This document shows, piece after piece, positions 14,153-22,205 of a stretch of 64,000 nt of DNA. A program made the position numbers and the translations under genes. The first letter of the stretch is position 1. Every line of letters starts with the position of its first letter. The notes below the pieces were generated by a model. That model ran no database searches, was not told the DNA's origin, and saw only the letters and a list, made by a program, of their open reading frames with translations. The stretch covers positions 271,214 through 335,213 of the forward strand of contig NZ_JACSQK010000006.1 of assembly GCF_014836675.1 (NCBI RefSeq). Direction: 5' to 3'. The DNA comes from Comamonas avium. Its GTDB lineage: Bacteria > Pseudomonadota > Gammaproteobacteria > Burkholderiales > Burkholderiaceae_C.

Positions 14153-15397
14153 TTGAGCCAACTTGCAGTGAACAGACTGCAGAGTACTTCGTTCAGACTA
14201 CTTTTTTCTCACTTCGGAGCCTCATTGCAAGCCAATCAGTATTTCGCTCTCGTCGTACCTTTGTGCGGCGTCTTATTGGGAGCTGCTTTGGTCGGTTGCT
14301 GGGCTGTATTGAGAAGGCACAAGTATTTGATCTGGCTGGCCGCTGCTTACATCTTGCCAGCGTTTGCCATTGCGGTGCAGAGTATGCAGACCAACCAGCA
14401 GTTGGCTCAGACTTCTGTGGTGTTAGGGTGCTTTTACCTGTTTGGCCTGTGGGCCATTGCACAGGGGATGGCACAGAGATCGGGGGGCAGTGCCTATCCG
14501 AAAATTGCGCTACTGATCAGCTTGGTAGCTTTAGTGGGGCTGTATTACTTTTCTCAGGTGGTTGACGATCTCCACGTGAGAATGCTGATACTCAACATTG
14601 CAATGGCATTGCTGGTGCTCCTGGGTGTAGCGGCTGTGTACAGAGGCCAAAAGTCCGCGGACTTGTTTGAACGCATATTGCGAGGCTCGTACTTGTGCTT
14701 TGTGGCCTATTCGTTGATTCGGCCACTCGTCATAGCTATAGCTATTGAACAGGGGCCATCGGTGGAGCTTACGCAGTCACCAATGTGGCTGCTGATGCTG
14801 GCGGCCAATTTGCTGTTGAGCCTTTGGTTCATTGGTGTCTTGCTGGTGGTGACCTTCAGGGAAGTTTTGCTTACGCTGAAGAAAGAGCGTGACCTTGATT
14901 CGTTGACCCATCTTTTGAATCGGCGTGCTTTTTTTGAACAGGCACCGGTGCGCATTCAGCGCTCCAGAAATGGCTTGTGGGCCTTGCTGATCTGCGATGT
15001 GGACCACTTCAAGCAGATCAATGACACCTTGGGGCATGCTGCGGGTGATGAGGTGCTCAGGTCTGTGGCCAAGGTGCTGTTGCGCAATACTCGGCATACG
15101 GACCTTGTTGTGAGGCTGGGAGGAGAAGAGTTCGTTGTGCTGCTCAATTGCGACAGCCTGCAATGTGCCTGTGTGGCGGCAGAGCGCATGCGTGAGCAGT
15201 TTGCCGAGGTGCGGCTTGCTATGGGCCAAAAGCTGACCGCCAGCTTTGGCGTAGTGGTGATTGAATCGGCGCAGCAACTGCAATCAGCGATCAATCAAGC
15301 AGATGCCTTGCTGTATTTAGCCAAAAAAACAGGCCGCAACAAAGTGGTGAGTGCCCCGGTTGCCGATGAGCCAGCAGGCCAGCTCGTCTCGGCGTGA
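14153..15397 (+). CDS. membrane-bound diguanylate cyclase (GGDEF), paralogue of 5951 gene
   Basis: A 414-residue protein if the TTG at 14153 is used; the GTG at 14168 is an alternative, and neither has a strong ribosome binding site. The N-terminal ~240 residues hold about seven membrane segments. The C-terminal GGDEF domain has CDVDHFKQIND, active site GGEEF (VVRLGGEEFVVLL) and an intact RHTD inhibitory site. The membrane part aligns with the cyclase at 5951-7120 (RRHKYLIWLA / KRDQRYLLWMG; YYFSQVVDD / GYFSLIKDD; AYSLIRPL / FYTLSRPA). It lies 270 bases before the second att relic. It should make c-di-GMP in response to an unknown membrane signal. Confidence 0.88.
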   Translation: MSQLAVNRLQSTSFRLLFSHFGASLQANQYFALVVPLCGVLLGAALVGCWAVLRRHKYLIWLAAAYILPAFAIAVQSMQTNQQLAQTSVVLGCFYLFGLWAIAQGMAQRSGGSAYPKIALLISLVALVGLYYFSQVVDDLHVRMLILNIAMALLVLLGVAAVYRGQKSADLFERILRGSYLCFVAYSLIRPLVIAIAIEQGPSVELTQSPMWLLMLAANLLLSLWFIGVLLVVTFREVLLTLKKERDLDSLTHLLNRRAFFEQAPVRIQRSRNGLWALLICDVDHFKQINDTLGHAAGDEVLRSVAKVLLRNTRHTDLVVRLGGEEFVVLLNCDSLQCACVAAERMREQFAEVRLAMGQKLTASFGVVVIESAQQLQSAINQADALLYLAKKTGRNKVVSAPVADEPAGQLVSA

Positions 15398-15670
15398 TCC
15401 ATTTGATTCAGCCCAGAGAGCTTGGTTTGCCCGCTTGCTTTAGCGCTGTTTGCGTTCAGCTGCATCAGTGCCTTGCAGCCTGACTTTGCACAGACTTGGC
15501 TGTGTGCCGCAAGCGGTGCTTGTGTTGCCGTCAAAGGTGCCTGTGATGGGGCTGACAAGGGCGGCAGCTCTTGTGGCAATAAGTTCCTAGAGGGCGCATG
15601 TGGCTTTGGATCTAAAACTTGAAATATTCCCACTCAACGATGCAAACCCGCATGGGTGCTTGATTGTGAT
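15398..15670. other. gene-less stretch before att copy 2
   Basis: No supported gene. A short plus-strand frame (15422-15622) lacks a ribosome binding site and domain content. A hairpin-like ACCCGCAT / ATGCGGG pair spans about 15653-15676 and runs into the tRNA relic. Confidence 0.4.
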
Positions 15671-15720
15671 GCGGGCTTTTAATCCGTTGTTCGCGAGCTC
15701 GAATCTTGCTGGGCCCATCA
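15671..15720 (+). repeat. tRNA-Lys(UUU) 3' half relic: attachment-site copy 2
   Basis: It reads GCGGGCTTTTAATCCGTT, then a T-arm-like GCGAGCTCGAATCTTGC and GGGCCCATCA. By eye it matches copy 1 (8079-8127) and the following terminator with about ten mismatches over some 80 positions, in direct orientation. The last triplet is TCA rather than CCA and the T-arm is mispaired, so it is a decayed attachment core, not a tRNA gene. No 5' tRNA half is present. Confidence 0.7.
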
Positions 15721-15728
15721 AAGATTAC

Positions 15729-15761
15729 AGCCCCTTGTAGCAATACGCGGGGCTGTTTTTT
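15729..15761 (+). terminator. degenerate terminator carried with att copy 2
   Basis: Stem AGCCCC...GGGGCT with a GCAA loop region and a T run, the same layout as 8135-8165 but with mismatches in the stem. Confidence 0.75.
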
Positions 15762-15941
15762 ACTCTGAGTTGAGCGGTTCAGCTGCTTTTACGCGGCTTT
15801 TCTTTGGGTTGCTGTGCAGATTTTTCTGCCTACAACGCAACAGAATTTTTGTAGTTCGTAGCAGTAGCGCTTAGTGCTGATGCCCAGCTTGTGACTCAGC
15901 ACGTCGCCCACGGTATCAGGTTCAGCCTTTGCTAATCACGA

Positions 15942-16340
15942 TTACGGCTTGGCGACACGCCAGACGTTGCCGACACCATCCCCAGTGATGTCTCCGGGTT
16001 TGCTGTCTTTGACCCAGTAGTAAAGAGGTTTGCCTTGGTAGGCCCATTGCTTGTTGCCGTCGTCACGCGTGATAACGCTCCAGTTGCCAATGGGTGCTGC
16101 TCCAGCAGGAGCCATCAATGGTGGCCAGTTGGTGGCACACCCGCCATTGCATACGCTTTTGCCACTGCCAGCCGTATCTCGGTCAAAGACGTAGAGGGTC
16201 ATCTGGTTGGGTCCAACGAGCTTGCCGTTCATGACTGTGGCTGGTGAGGCCTGCGCCATGGGCGGTTTGCTGGCGGGCGCAGTGCTGCAGGCCGTCAACC
16301 CTATGGCAGCCACTAAAGTGATGGAAGCTAAAAGTCTCAT
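15942..16340 (-). CDS. COG4315-type secreted lipoprotein
   Basis: The start is at the ATG at 16340 (MRLLASITLVAAIGLTACST), with AAGGAG nine bases upstream. This gives a 132-residue lipoprotein with lipobox LTAC. The mature part has the family hallmarks: a YVFDRDTAGSGKSVCNGGCA stretch followed by NWPPL, and a second partial copy, QGKPLYYWVKDSKPGD. Proteins with this repeated Yx(F/W)xxD pattern are periplasmic or outer-membrane lipoproteins of unknown function. It stands alone between the second att relic and the yfiBNR operon. Confidence 0.85.
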   Translation of the reverse strand: MRLLASITLVAAIGLTACSTAPASKPPMAQASPATVMNGKLVGPNQMTLYVFDRDTAGSGKSVCNGGCATNWPPLMAPAGAAPIGNWSVITRDDGNKQWAYQGKPLYYWVKDSKPGDITGDGVGNVWRVAKP

Positions 16341-16568
16341 GGAATACTCCTTAAAGATCAGCACCAAGCTAGGTGGGCTCAGGTGTAGATGATTTTTCAG
16401 TCAGTGCATCCTGCATTTACGTAAGGGAGTATGAGATTTTGGGGTCAGCGGGCAGTACCCCTTGCCATGTGGGATGGGTATGGTGCGCGGGTTGCTTGAA
16501 CGTTGACCCTTTTAGCCAGCAAGTGCCAAGTGCTAGGATAGATGGGCACTTTCCAAAGAGAGGTCAGC

Positions 16569-16649
16569 ATGAACCGGACAATGACCATTCTTGCCATCAT
16601 TGGCATCCTGGCGGCACTGTATTTTTTGAACAAATACGGCCTGTACTAA
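16569..16649 (+). CDS. 26-residue membrane peptide
   Basis: A 26-codon frame beginning MNRTMTILAIIGILAALYFL and ending NKYGLY. It has a single predicted transmembrane helix with a short polar tail and a GAGAGG site before the ATG. There is no overlapping credible gene. Small single-pass peptides of this form are common but often unannotated. The function is unknown. Confidence 0.55.
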   Translation: MNRTMTILAIIGILAALYFLNKYGLY

Positions 16650-16805
16650 AGTCTGCTGCTAAGACGCAGCGCAGCAGGCGTGGTGAGCGCACTGAAAGTG
16701 CAACCCCCTAGTTGGCTGAAGCAATCGCGGGGCTTTGTGGACAGCAAGATCTGCGGGTGCTGACTGCGATTAGGCAGCTTTGCTGTGTGCTTGGATCTGA
16801 GAATA

Positions 16806-16843
16806 AAAAGCGCTGTAGTCGTTAAGACTGTGGCGCTTTTTTG
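16806..16843. terminator. bidirectional terminator
   Basis: An inverted repeat AAAAGCGC...GCGCTTTT with inner pairing, with A/T runs on both sides. It probably ends the yfiB transcript on the minus strand and possibly the plus-strand peptide gene. Confidence 0.75.
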
Positions 16844-16933
16844 ATGAAACGCCATAGATAGACATATGGATCATCTCTAGGCGCTTGTTCATCGAGGAAC
16901 AATAATTTTGGGGTCGTCTCTTTTAAAACGCGC

Positions 16934-17431
16934 TTATTGAACAGGGACGATGACGGCAACTCTTCGATTTTCCTTGCGCACCGCGCTGGCGTTGCTTGCT
17001 GGAAGTGGTTTGCTATTGCCGTAGCCCTGTACCGAAATGTTGGCTTGGGGGATGCCGGCATTGACCAATACCTGAGCAACTGCCTGAGCACGGCGCAGGG
17101 ACAGTTGTTCGTTGTATGCATCGGCTCCCACATCGTCGGTATGACCTTCTACGCGAAGATGGTTGATGCCTACGCTATGGAGTGAGCGGGCCATTTTTTC
17201 CACATTGGTTTTCTGCTCGCCAGACAGCTTGTCAACATTGAAGTCGAACAACAATTTTCCAGGCATTTGGAGCTCCCAGCCTTCGTCGGTTTGCTCGAAA
17301 CCGTATTCACGTAGAACATTGACTTGCTGGGATGACAGCCCCGTTGCGGCGGGTGGAGACTGGCATGCACTTAAAAAAAGAGCTATCGCCAAAGGGGTGC
17401 AACGAACGAATGCCTGCAGTAGTTTCTTCAT
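16934..17431 (-). CDS. yfiB: YfiB-like OmpA-domain lipoprotein
   Basis: The start is at the ATG at 17431 (MKKLLQAFVRCTPLAIALF), preceded by AAAGGA; the longer frame reaches into yfiN and is rejected. The 165-residue product has a lipobox LSAC and a C-terminal OmpA-like peptidoglycan-binding domain with FDFNVDKLS, GHTDDVGADAYNEQLSLRRA and NRRVAVI. In the YfiBNR system this outer-membrane lipoprotein sequesters YfiR and so relieves repression of the cyclase YfiN. It is the third gene of the operon, 13 bases after yfiN. Confidence 0.88.
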   Translation of the reverse strand: MKKLLQAFVRCTPLAIALFLSACQSPPAATGLSSQQVNVLREYGFEQTDEGWELQMPGKLLFDFNVDKLSGEQKTNVEKMARSLHSVGINHLRVEGHTDDVGADAYNEQLSLRRAQAVAQVLVNAGIPQANISVQGYGNSKPLPASNASAVRKENRRVAVIVPVQ

Positions 17432-17444
17432 CTTGGTTTCCTTT

Positions 17445-18692
17445 TTACGTTGTGCTGCCGATGGCCAAATGCTGTGATCCACGTCGCTGTGCTTTGGCGC
17501 GGTACATGGCGGTATCTGCTGAACGCAATAGCGTTGACATGTCCTGTCCGTGCACAGGATAGACGGCGATGCCGATACTTACCGAGGGTTGCAGGAACCC
17601 GCTGCTTTGCAGTGGAAGTGGGGGGCGCATGGCCTTGAGAATGTTGTCAGCGATTTGTGTGGCTTCGTCATTGCCCAGAATGGGAGTCAGAAGGACGGCA
17701 AATTCATCACCTCCCAGTCTTGCGACAACATCTGATGCACGCAACTGAGAACGTATTCGATGCGCCACCTCAATCAGCAATGCATCGCCTGCCTCATGCC
17801 CATAGGTGTCATTGACTTGCTTGAAGTGGTCGTTATCCAGGAACAAGACGGCAAAAGTGCAGTTTTCGTGCTGACCTTGGGCCAGCGCAGTTTGTAGGCG
17901 GTGCTCGAAATGTGCCCGGTTCGGCAGTCCTGTCAGACTGTCATGGCTTGCTTCATGCGCCAGTGCTGTGTTCTTGTGCTGAAGCTGGGTTTGCCGATCC
18001 TGCAGCTCATCGAGCAGCGTATTGAAGTCATTGCCAAGTTCTCGCAGTTCAAGAATACGAGCAGGTTGCACGCGCAATGCCAGATCGCGTTCGTAGCGCG
18101 CGGCTTTGGCTACTTCTGCCAGTGAATGCAAAGGCGTAACTATTTCACGCAGCATTCGTCGAGACAACCATGTCCCCATCGCACCACTTGCTGCCATGCA
18201 CACCAGCAGTGCTGCAATGGCTGAAAGCAGAAAACCGAGCAGACCCCGACCATCGCCACTGAGCTCGATTTGGCCCACGACATGTTGATCGTGGTGGATT
18301 TCACTGACCGTTGGGGTTGTTAATATTTGTCGACCCAGCCATTCACCCAGCTCACTGATGAGGCCCTGATCCTGATGCCCCCATTGGGCGAGTACCTGGC
18401 CTTTTGCATCGCGGATACGAGCAAATGCAATGCCTTCGCCTTGCAGCATGCTGCCGAGTGTTTGATCGATTTCGTCTGCGTCTCGAAACACTACGGCGGC
18501 TTCAACGGTATAGGCCAGTGAGCGCGCAACGAGGCGAAGGTTGTTGTCGATGTACATCCGCAATGCTATGACCCCCGCTAGCAGCACAAGACAGCCAGCC
18601 ATGGCAACAGATGCCCAGGCCATGCGTCGGTGTGCGCGGCGTACAACCCCCCCCAAGGTCGGGGCGTTCGCTCTATCAAGGTCAGCACTCAT
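17445..18692 (-). CDS. yfiN: YfiN/TpbB-like diguanylate cyclase
   Basis: A 415-residue protein. Near the N-terminus is a membrane segment (MAGCLVLLAGVIALRMYID), then a periplasmic sensor region with SLAYTVEAAVVFRDADEIDQ (the CHASE8-like part). A second membrane segment follows around residues 155-175, then a HAMP linker and a GGDEF domain. The active site is canonical GGDEF (ARLGGDEFAVLL) with an RASD inhibitory site. The periplasmic part is the YfiR target. It overlaps yfiR by four bases. Output is c-di-GMP, usually favouring biofilm. Confidence 0.92.
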   Translation of the reverse strand: MSADLDRANAPTLGGVVRRAHRRMAWASVAMAGCLVLLAGVIALRMYIDNNLRLVARSLAYTVEAAVVFRDADEIDQTLGSMLQGEGIAFARIRDAKGQVLAQWGHQDQGLISELGEWLGRQILTTPTVSEIHHDQHVVGQIELSGDGRGLLGFLLSAIAALLVCMAASGAMGTWLSRRMLREIVTPLHSLAEVAKAARYERDLALRVQPARILELRELGNDFNTLLDELQDRQTQLQHKNTALAHEASHDSLTGLPNRAHFEHRLQTALAQGQHENCTFAVLFLDNDHFKQVNDTYGHEAGDALLIEVAHRIRSQLRASDVVARLGGDEFAVLLTPILGNDEATQIADNILKAMRPPLPLQSSGFLQPSVSIGIAVYPVHGQDMSTLLRSADTAMYRAKAQRRGSQHLAIGSTT

Positions 18693-19231
18693 GGCTTGCC
18701 CTTGCGTCTGGCCAGTTGTAGTACCCGTGGATTCACGCGTACGCCGCTTCGGGCCACAGAGTCGAGATTCACTTCAAAAGACACATTGCCTGGACGCACG
18801 CTTAAGCAGAACATGCCTCCAATTGAGCAGGGTTCTTGCTGCTCGCTAATGGAGAGCACGGGTTGCCCTGTAAAGCGAGCTGCCAGTTGTTTCCAGGCAC
18901 CTTCAGGCACCGTACCTACATAAATGCCGTCGCAGCTGGTCGCAAGCTCGGGATCATCCAGCCTCATTCGTCGAACCACGACTTTGCGTTCACCAGCAAG
19001 CTGGGCTCCCTTGAGGACTTCGTCGGCGTATTCTGTGGGCCCCAGCACACACAACCGGATGCTGGGAGGGTCAGCAGGCCAGCGTGTGTAGCTGACGATG
19101 CCAAAGACAGCCTGTGCGACACCTTGAGAACGCTCATCCGTTGCGATGTCTTGCGCACACGCAGTTGCAGGCAAGATCAACCCAGAAAGTAGAAGAAGTA
19201 AGACTGAAAAAATCTTGCGCAAAAAATACAT
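18689..19231 (-). CDS. yfiR: YfiR-like periplasmic repressor
   Basis: The frame opens at a TTG (19246), but the ATG at 19231 gives a better signal peptide (MYFLRKIFSVLLLLLSGLIL). The mature protein contains FGIVSYTRWP, RLCVLGPTEYADEVL and DGIYVGTVP and two Cys near QEPCSIGGMFCL, matching the YfiR family (DUF4154). YfiR binds the periplasmic domain of YfiN and inhibits it. Two further Cys (ATSCDG) may form a second disulfide. It is the first gene of the yfiRNB operon. Confidence 0.88.
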   Translation of the reverse strand: MYFLRKIFSVLLLLLSGLILPATACAQDIATDERSQGVAQAVFGIVSYTRWPADPPSIRLCVLGPTEYADEVLKGAQLAGERKVVVRRMRLDDPELATSCDGIYVGTVPEGAWKQLAARFTGQPVLSISEQQEPCSIGGMFCLSVRPGNVSFEVNLDSVARSGVRVNPRVLQLARRKGKP

Positions 19232-19545
19232 GGGCGTTAGTGCCAAGGTTGTTCTGGAGTGACTGAGAGCGAAGCGTGCCTGAAGTCAGAGAGCCAGCAG
19301 TCGATGAATCACATGGCCGGGCAATGTTTATTGTTTGGACAGCCCTTCATTGGGTTGAAACTACCTCGGCATTGGTGGCAATGCAAATCGAGGCTCCTAA
19401 AGTACTGGATCTGGGGTTGCTTGCAGCGCATCAAGACTTGTGCCATCTACATAACGTCGATGTTAGCTAGCCCAAGTGATTGAGCAAAGGAGTAAAACAA
19501 TACCAAGTCATAAATGGCTGGAACTGCGTTGTTTCTTGCTGCTGA
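19232..19545. other. intergenic region, about 310 bp
   Basis: It lies between the anti-sigma gene and yfiR, both on the minus strand. It should hold the yfiR promoter. No gene is seen. Confidence 0.5.
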
Positions 19546-20349
19546 TCACAGTTGGCGGCGAATGAGTGCTCCAGTAAACAGCACAGGCCCAGTAGGGCCG
19601 GTTTCACTGGGCACCCCACCCTTGGGCTCCAGGCTGATGGCCAGTGTGGGCACGGCCTGTACTTCAGCTTCGTGGGCGGTGAGTTGTTCAACCTCCCCGC
19701 GACCTAGCACTCCCAGTGATCGTGGTGCTCCCTTTTGCGGCAAAGCCCATAGCTGAAGGGACTGGTTCGCAGCTTCTTGCACCGCCCCCACACGCTGGAG
19801 TACTAACTGGCTGTGATTGGCGTCGAAGGTGACGAGCATGGATGGCCCGGCTTTTGCGTCTGCCAGCACTGCCACGTACTGAATCTGTGGCGCAGCCTCT
19901 AATGCGGCTTGTGTAGTTTGCAGCTGTGTTTGCAGGCTGGACAATTGCTGTTGTGCGGTGTGTTTGAGTGCTTGGTGTGTCCACAATCCTACTGCTGTGG
20001 CAGCTACAGTAGCCAAGCCCCCAGCCAGTGCAGCGTTGCGCCACCAGGCCAGTGCGTGTGCCGCTGGGTTTTTTCTGCTGGCTATTTGTGGCCGGTTTTG
20101 CACGGCAGCAGATTTTTCAGCTTCAAGCAGGTTGTTGATTCGAATCCAGACGCTGGCATCTGGCTGCACAGGTGCTTGCATTTCTGACAAGGCTGCCCAG
20201 CGGCCTTGCCACAGCAGGGCTGCGGCACGCACTGGCGAATGCTCACGTGCCAGGTGCTCAAAGCGGCTGCGGGCTCCTGCGCGCAGTGTGCCCAGTGCAT
20301 AGGCTGAGGCAAGGCGGTCCAGCAGCTCGGGGTTGTTCATTAAGTTCAT
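19546..20349 (-). CDS. anti-sigma factor (RskA-like)
   Basis: A 267-residue protein with an N-terminal soluble domain that would bind the sigma factor (NPELLDRLASAYALGTLRAG). A single membrane segment follows at about 100-121 (NAALAGGLATVAATAVGLWT), then a coiled-coil segment. The C-terminal periplasmic domain (YVAVLADAKAGPSMLVTF, LQLWALP, SLEPKGGVPSETGPTGPVLF) is the hallmark of anti-sigma-K factors. It starts 18 bases after the sigma gene. The N-terminal zinc HxxxCxxC motif of ZAS-type anti-sigma factors is absent, which is normal for this group. Confidence 0.88.
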   Translation of the reverse strand: MNLMNNPELLDRLASAYALGTLRAGARSRFEHLAREHSPVRAAALLWQGRWAALSEMQAPVQPDASVWIRINNLLEAEKSAAVQNRPQIASRKNPAAHALAWWRNAALAGGLATVAATAVGLWTHQALKHTAQQQLSSLQTQLQTTQAALEAAPQIQYVAVLADAKAGPSMLVTFDANHSQLVLQRVGAVQEAANQSLQLWALPQKGAPRSLGVLGRGEVEQLTAHEAEVQAVPTLAISLEPKGGVPSETGPTGPVLFTGALIRRQL

Positions 20350-20367
20350 GGCTGTACCTCGTACTGC

Positions 20368-20952
20368 TCAAACATGGCGGCTCATGCATTTGCGCAGTTG
20401 CTCCAGGCTGCGACGTATCCACGATTTGACAGTTCCCAGGGGGAGCTTCAGGTGCGTTGCCAACTCGCTGTGGCTCAGATCACGCAGGTACGCCAAGCTC
20501 ACTACCTGGCGTTGTTCTTGTTCCAGGCGCTGCATGCACTGGTGAAGCGCTGCCGCTTGTTCGCTGGCCTCCACCAGTTGCATGGGGCTCTTGGCATCAG
20601 GGTGATCAGAAAGCGAGTCAGTGTCCTCCAGTGGGAGATTCGCATGCAAGCGTTCGGCACGGCGGCGGCGCAAAAAATCCAGAGACCGGCTGCGTACCAG
20701 CAAGCCCATCCATGCCAGCGGAGGACTGAGGGAGCTGCGGTAATCACCTGCATTGCGCCATATTCCCAGAAAGCTTTCCTGCAGCACATCCTCTGCCCAC
20801 TCACGGTTGCCAACAATGCGCAGAGCCAGACCATACAGCCGTGAAGCGGTTTGATCGTATAAGTGCTTGAGTGCCGCCTCATCCTGGGCCGCAACGCGGT
20901 CCAGAAGTGCTATCAGCGTGTGATCTGGTGTTTGGGGGCTCATGCATGCCAT
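20368..20952 (-). CDS. ECF RNA polymerase sigma factor (SigK-like)
   Basis: Start taken at 20952 (MACMSPQTPDHTL); 20943 is equally possible and neither has a strong ribosome binding site. The product, about 194 residues, shows region 2 (ALKHLYDQTASRLYGLALRI and AEDVLQESFLGIWRNAGDY) and region 4 (LPLGTVKSWIRRSLEQLRKC) of ECF sigma factors. It would direct polymerase to stress promoters when the partner anti-sigma releases it. The DUF3455 lipoprotein is transcribed divergently and is a likely target. Confidence 0.88.
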   Translation of the reverse strand: MACMSPQTPDHTLIALLDRVAAQDEAALKHLYDQTASRLYGLALRIVGNREWAEDVLQESFLGIWRNAGDYRSSLSPPLAWMGLLVRSRSLDFLRRRRAERLHANLPLEDTDSLSDHPDAKSPMQLVEASEQAAALHQCMQRLEQEQRQVVSLAYLRDLSHSELATHLKLPLGTVKSWIRRSLEQLRKCMSRHV

Positions 20953-21308
20953 TGTGATGAGAAGCGTTCTTGGTTGGATCAATTGTTGGATTGCTGCCAA
21001 GTCACATGGTTTTGTCTTGCGTAGTTGGCCTATCTCCATGTACGCAGCTTCCCGCCTTTCAGATGCATGACGTAGCTGAAGTACATGCAAAAAAATAATT
21101 GCATCCAGTTGCCTGCCAGCTGCGTATTCATAGTGTCAGTGCCGGTAGGTAATCTGATGCCGCTGCAGACTCACACGGATTCATCGCATGGCATGGCCTC
21201 TGCTTACAAATTCCTTGTAGCTTGGCGCCTGGCGTAAGTGCCACTTTGTCACTTCAGCGCGTTGCGTTTTGTGAGTTCTGTCTTTTTGGATTTTTAAAGG
21301 AGACCTTC

Positions 21309-21863
21309 ATGAAATATCCGTTGATCCTTCGGGTGTCTGCGCTCTGTGTTCTGGCTGTGGGTTTGTCAGCGTGTTCGAGCATGGGTGGGCATTCGATGTA
21401 CTCCCAGGCAAATCTGCCTGCTGCCGTGCAAGTTCCGGGGGGGCACAAGGTAGTGATGGAGACAGTGGGTGTGGGGCAAATCACTTATGAATGTCGCGCT
21501 AAAAAAGACATGGCGGGGGCGCATGAGTGGGTGTTTGTGGGGCCTGAGGCCAAGTTGCAGACACGCAGTGGCGCCGTCATTGGCCGGTATTGGGGTCCTC
21601 CTGCCACATGGGAAAATAACGATGGCTCCAAAGTCACCGCAACGCAGGTGGCGGTAGCGCCCGCCGGCATGGGGGATATTCCTGTGCAGTTAGTCAAGGC
21701 CAACCCAGCCACGGGCATGGGGGCGATGCAGGGCGTGACCTATATTCAGCGAGTGAATACGCGCGGAGGTATTGCGCCAGCCATGGCATGCAATGCTGGC
21801 AACATGGGTAGCAAGCAAATCGTGCCGTACCAAGCAGATTACATATTCTGGAAAGCCAGCTGA
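21309..21863 (+). CDS. DUF3455 lipoprotein
   Basis: The start is at the ATG at 21309 with an AAAGGAG site six bases upstream. The 184-residue protein has a lipoprotein signal peptide with lipobox LSAC. The mature part carries GVGQITYECRAKKDM, HEWVFVGPEAKLQTRSG, GRYWGPPATWENNDGSKV and a MACNAGNMGSKQIVPYQADY end, the DUF3455 pattern. Function is unknown, but members often lie beside ECF sigma/anti-sigma pairs, as here. A hairpin terminator follows at 21991. Confidence 0.85.
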   Translation: MKYPLILRVSALCVLAVGLSACSSMGGHSMYSQANLPAAVQVPGGHKVVMETVGVGQITYECRAKKDMAGAHEWVFVGPEAKLQTRSGAVIGRYWGPPATWENNDGSKVTATQVAVAPAGMGDIPVQLVKANPATGMGAMQGVTYIQRVNTRGGIAPAMACNAGNMGSKQIVPYQADYIFWKAS

Positions 21864-21990
21864 TGTTCTCAATAGCGGCAACGCAAGGCTGCATGTTCCA
21901 GCGCAGCCTGGTGCAGGGCCGCTTTTCGCAGCCGTTAAAGCAAGCCATGGCTGTCAATTTTTGCTTCTGAGTAGCGAAATATTCAAATAA

Positions 21991-22014
21991 CAATGCGGGG
22001 TTAGCCCCGCATTG
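21991..22014 (+). terminator. hairpin terminator
   Basis: A ten-base perfect stem CAATGCGGGG / CCCCGCATTG with a four-base loop, 128 bases after the DUF3455 gene. The T run is weak. Confidence 0.65.
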
Positions 22015-22205
22015 TCTTTGGCTGGTTCTGGCACTTCCCATGCGGAACGTTGTGTCGTTGATGCCGTCAGAATGCGGTGCTCAAACGCCGTGAGCACGGC
22101 GGTGCATTCAAGCTGTGCTTCAATCGTTGGAGCATGTGACTGCCGCTGTTGCAGAGGGCTGAAGCATTCGCCATCCAGCAAATAATCACTAACGAAAAAC
22201 CAACC

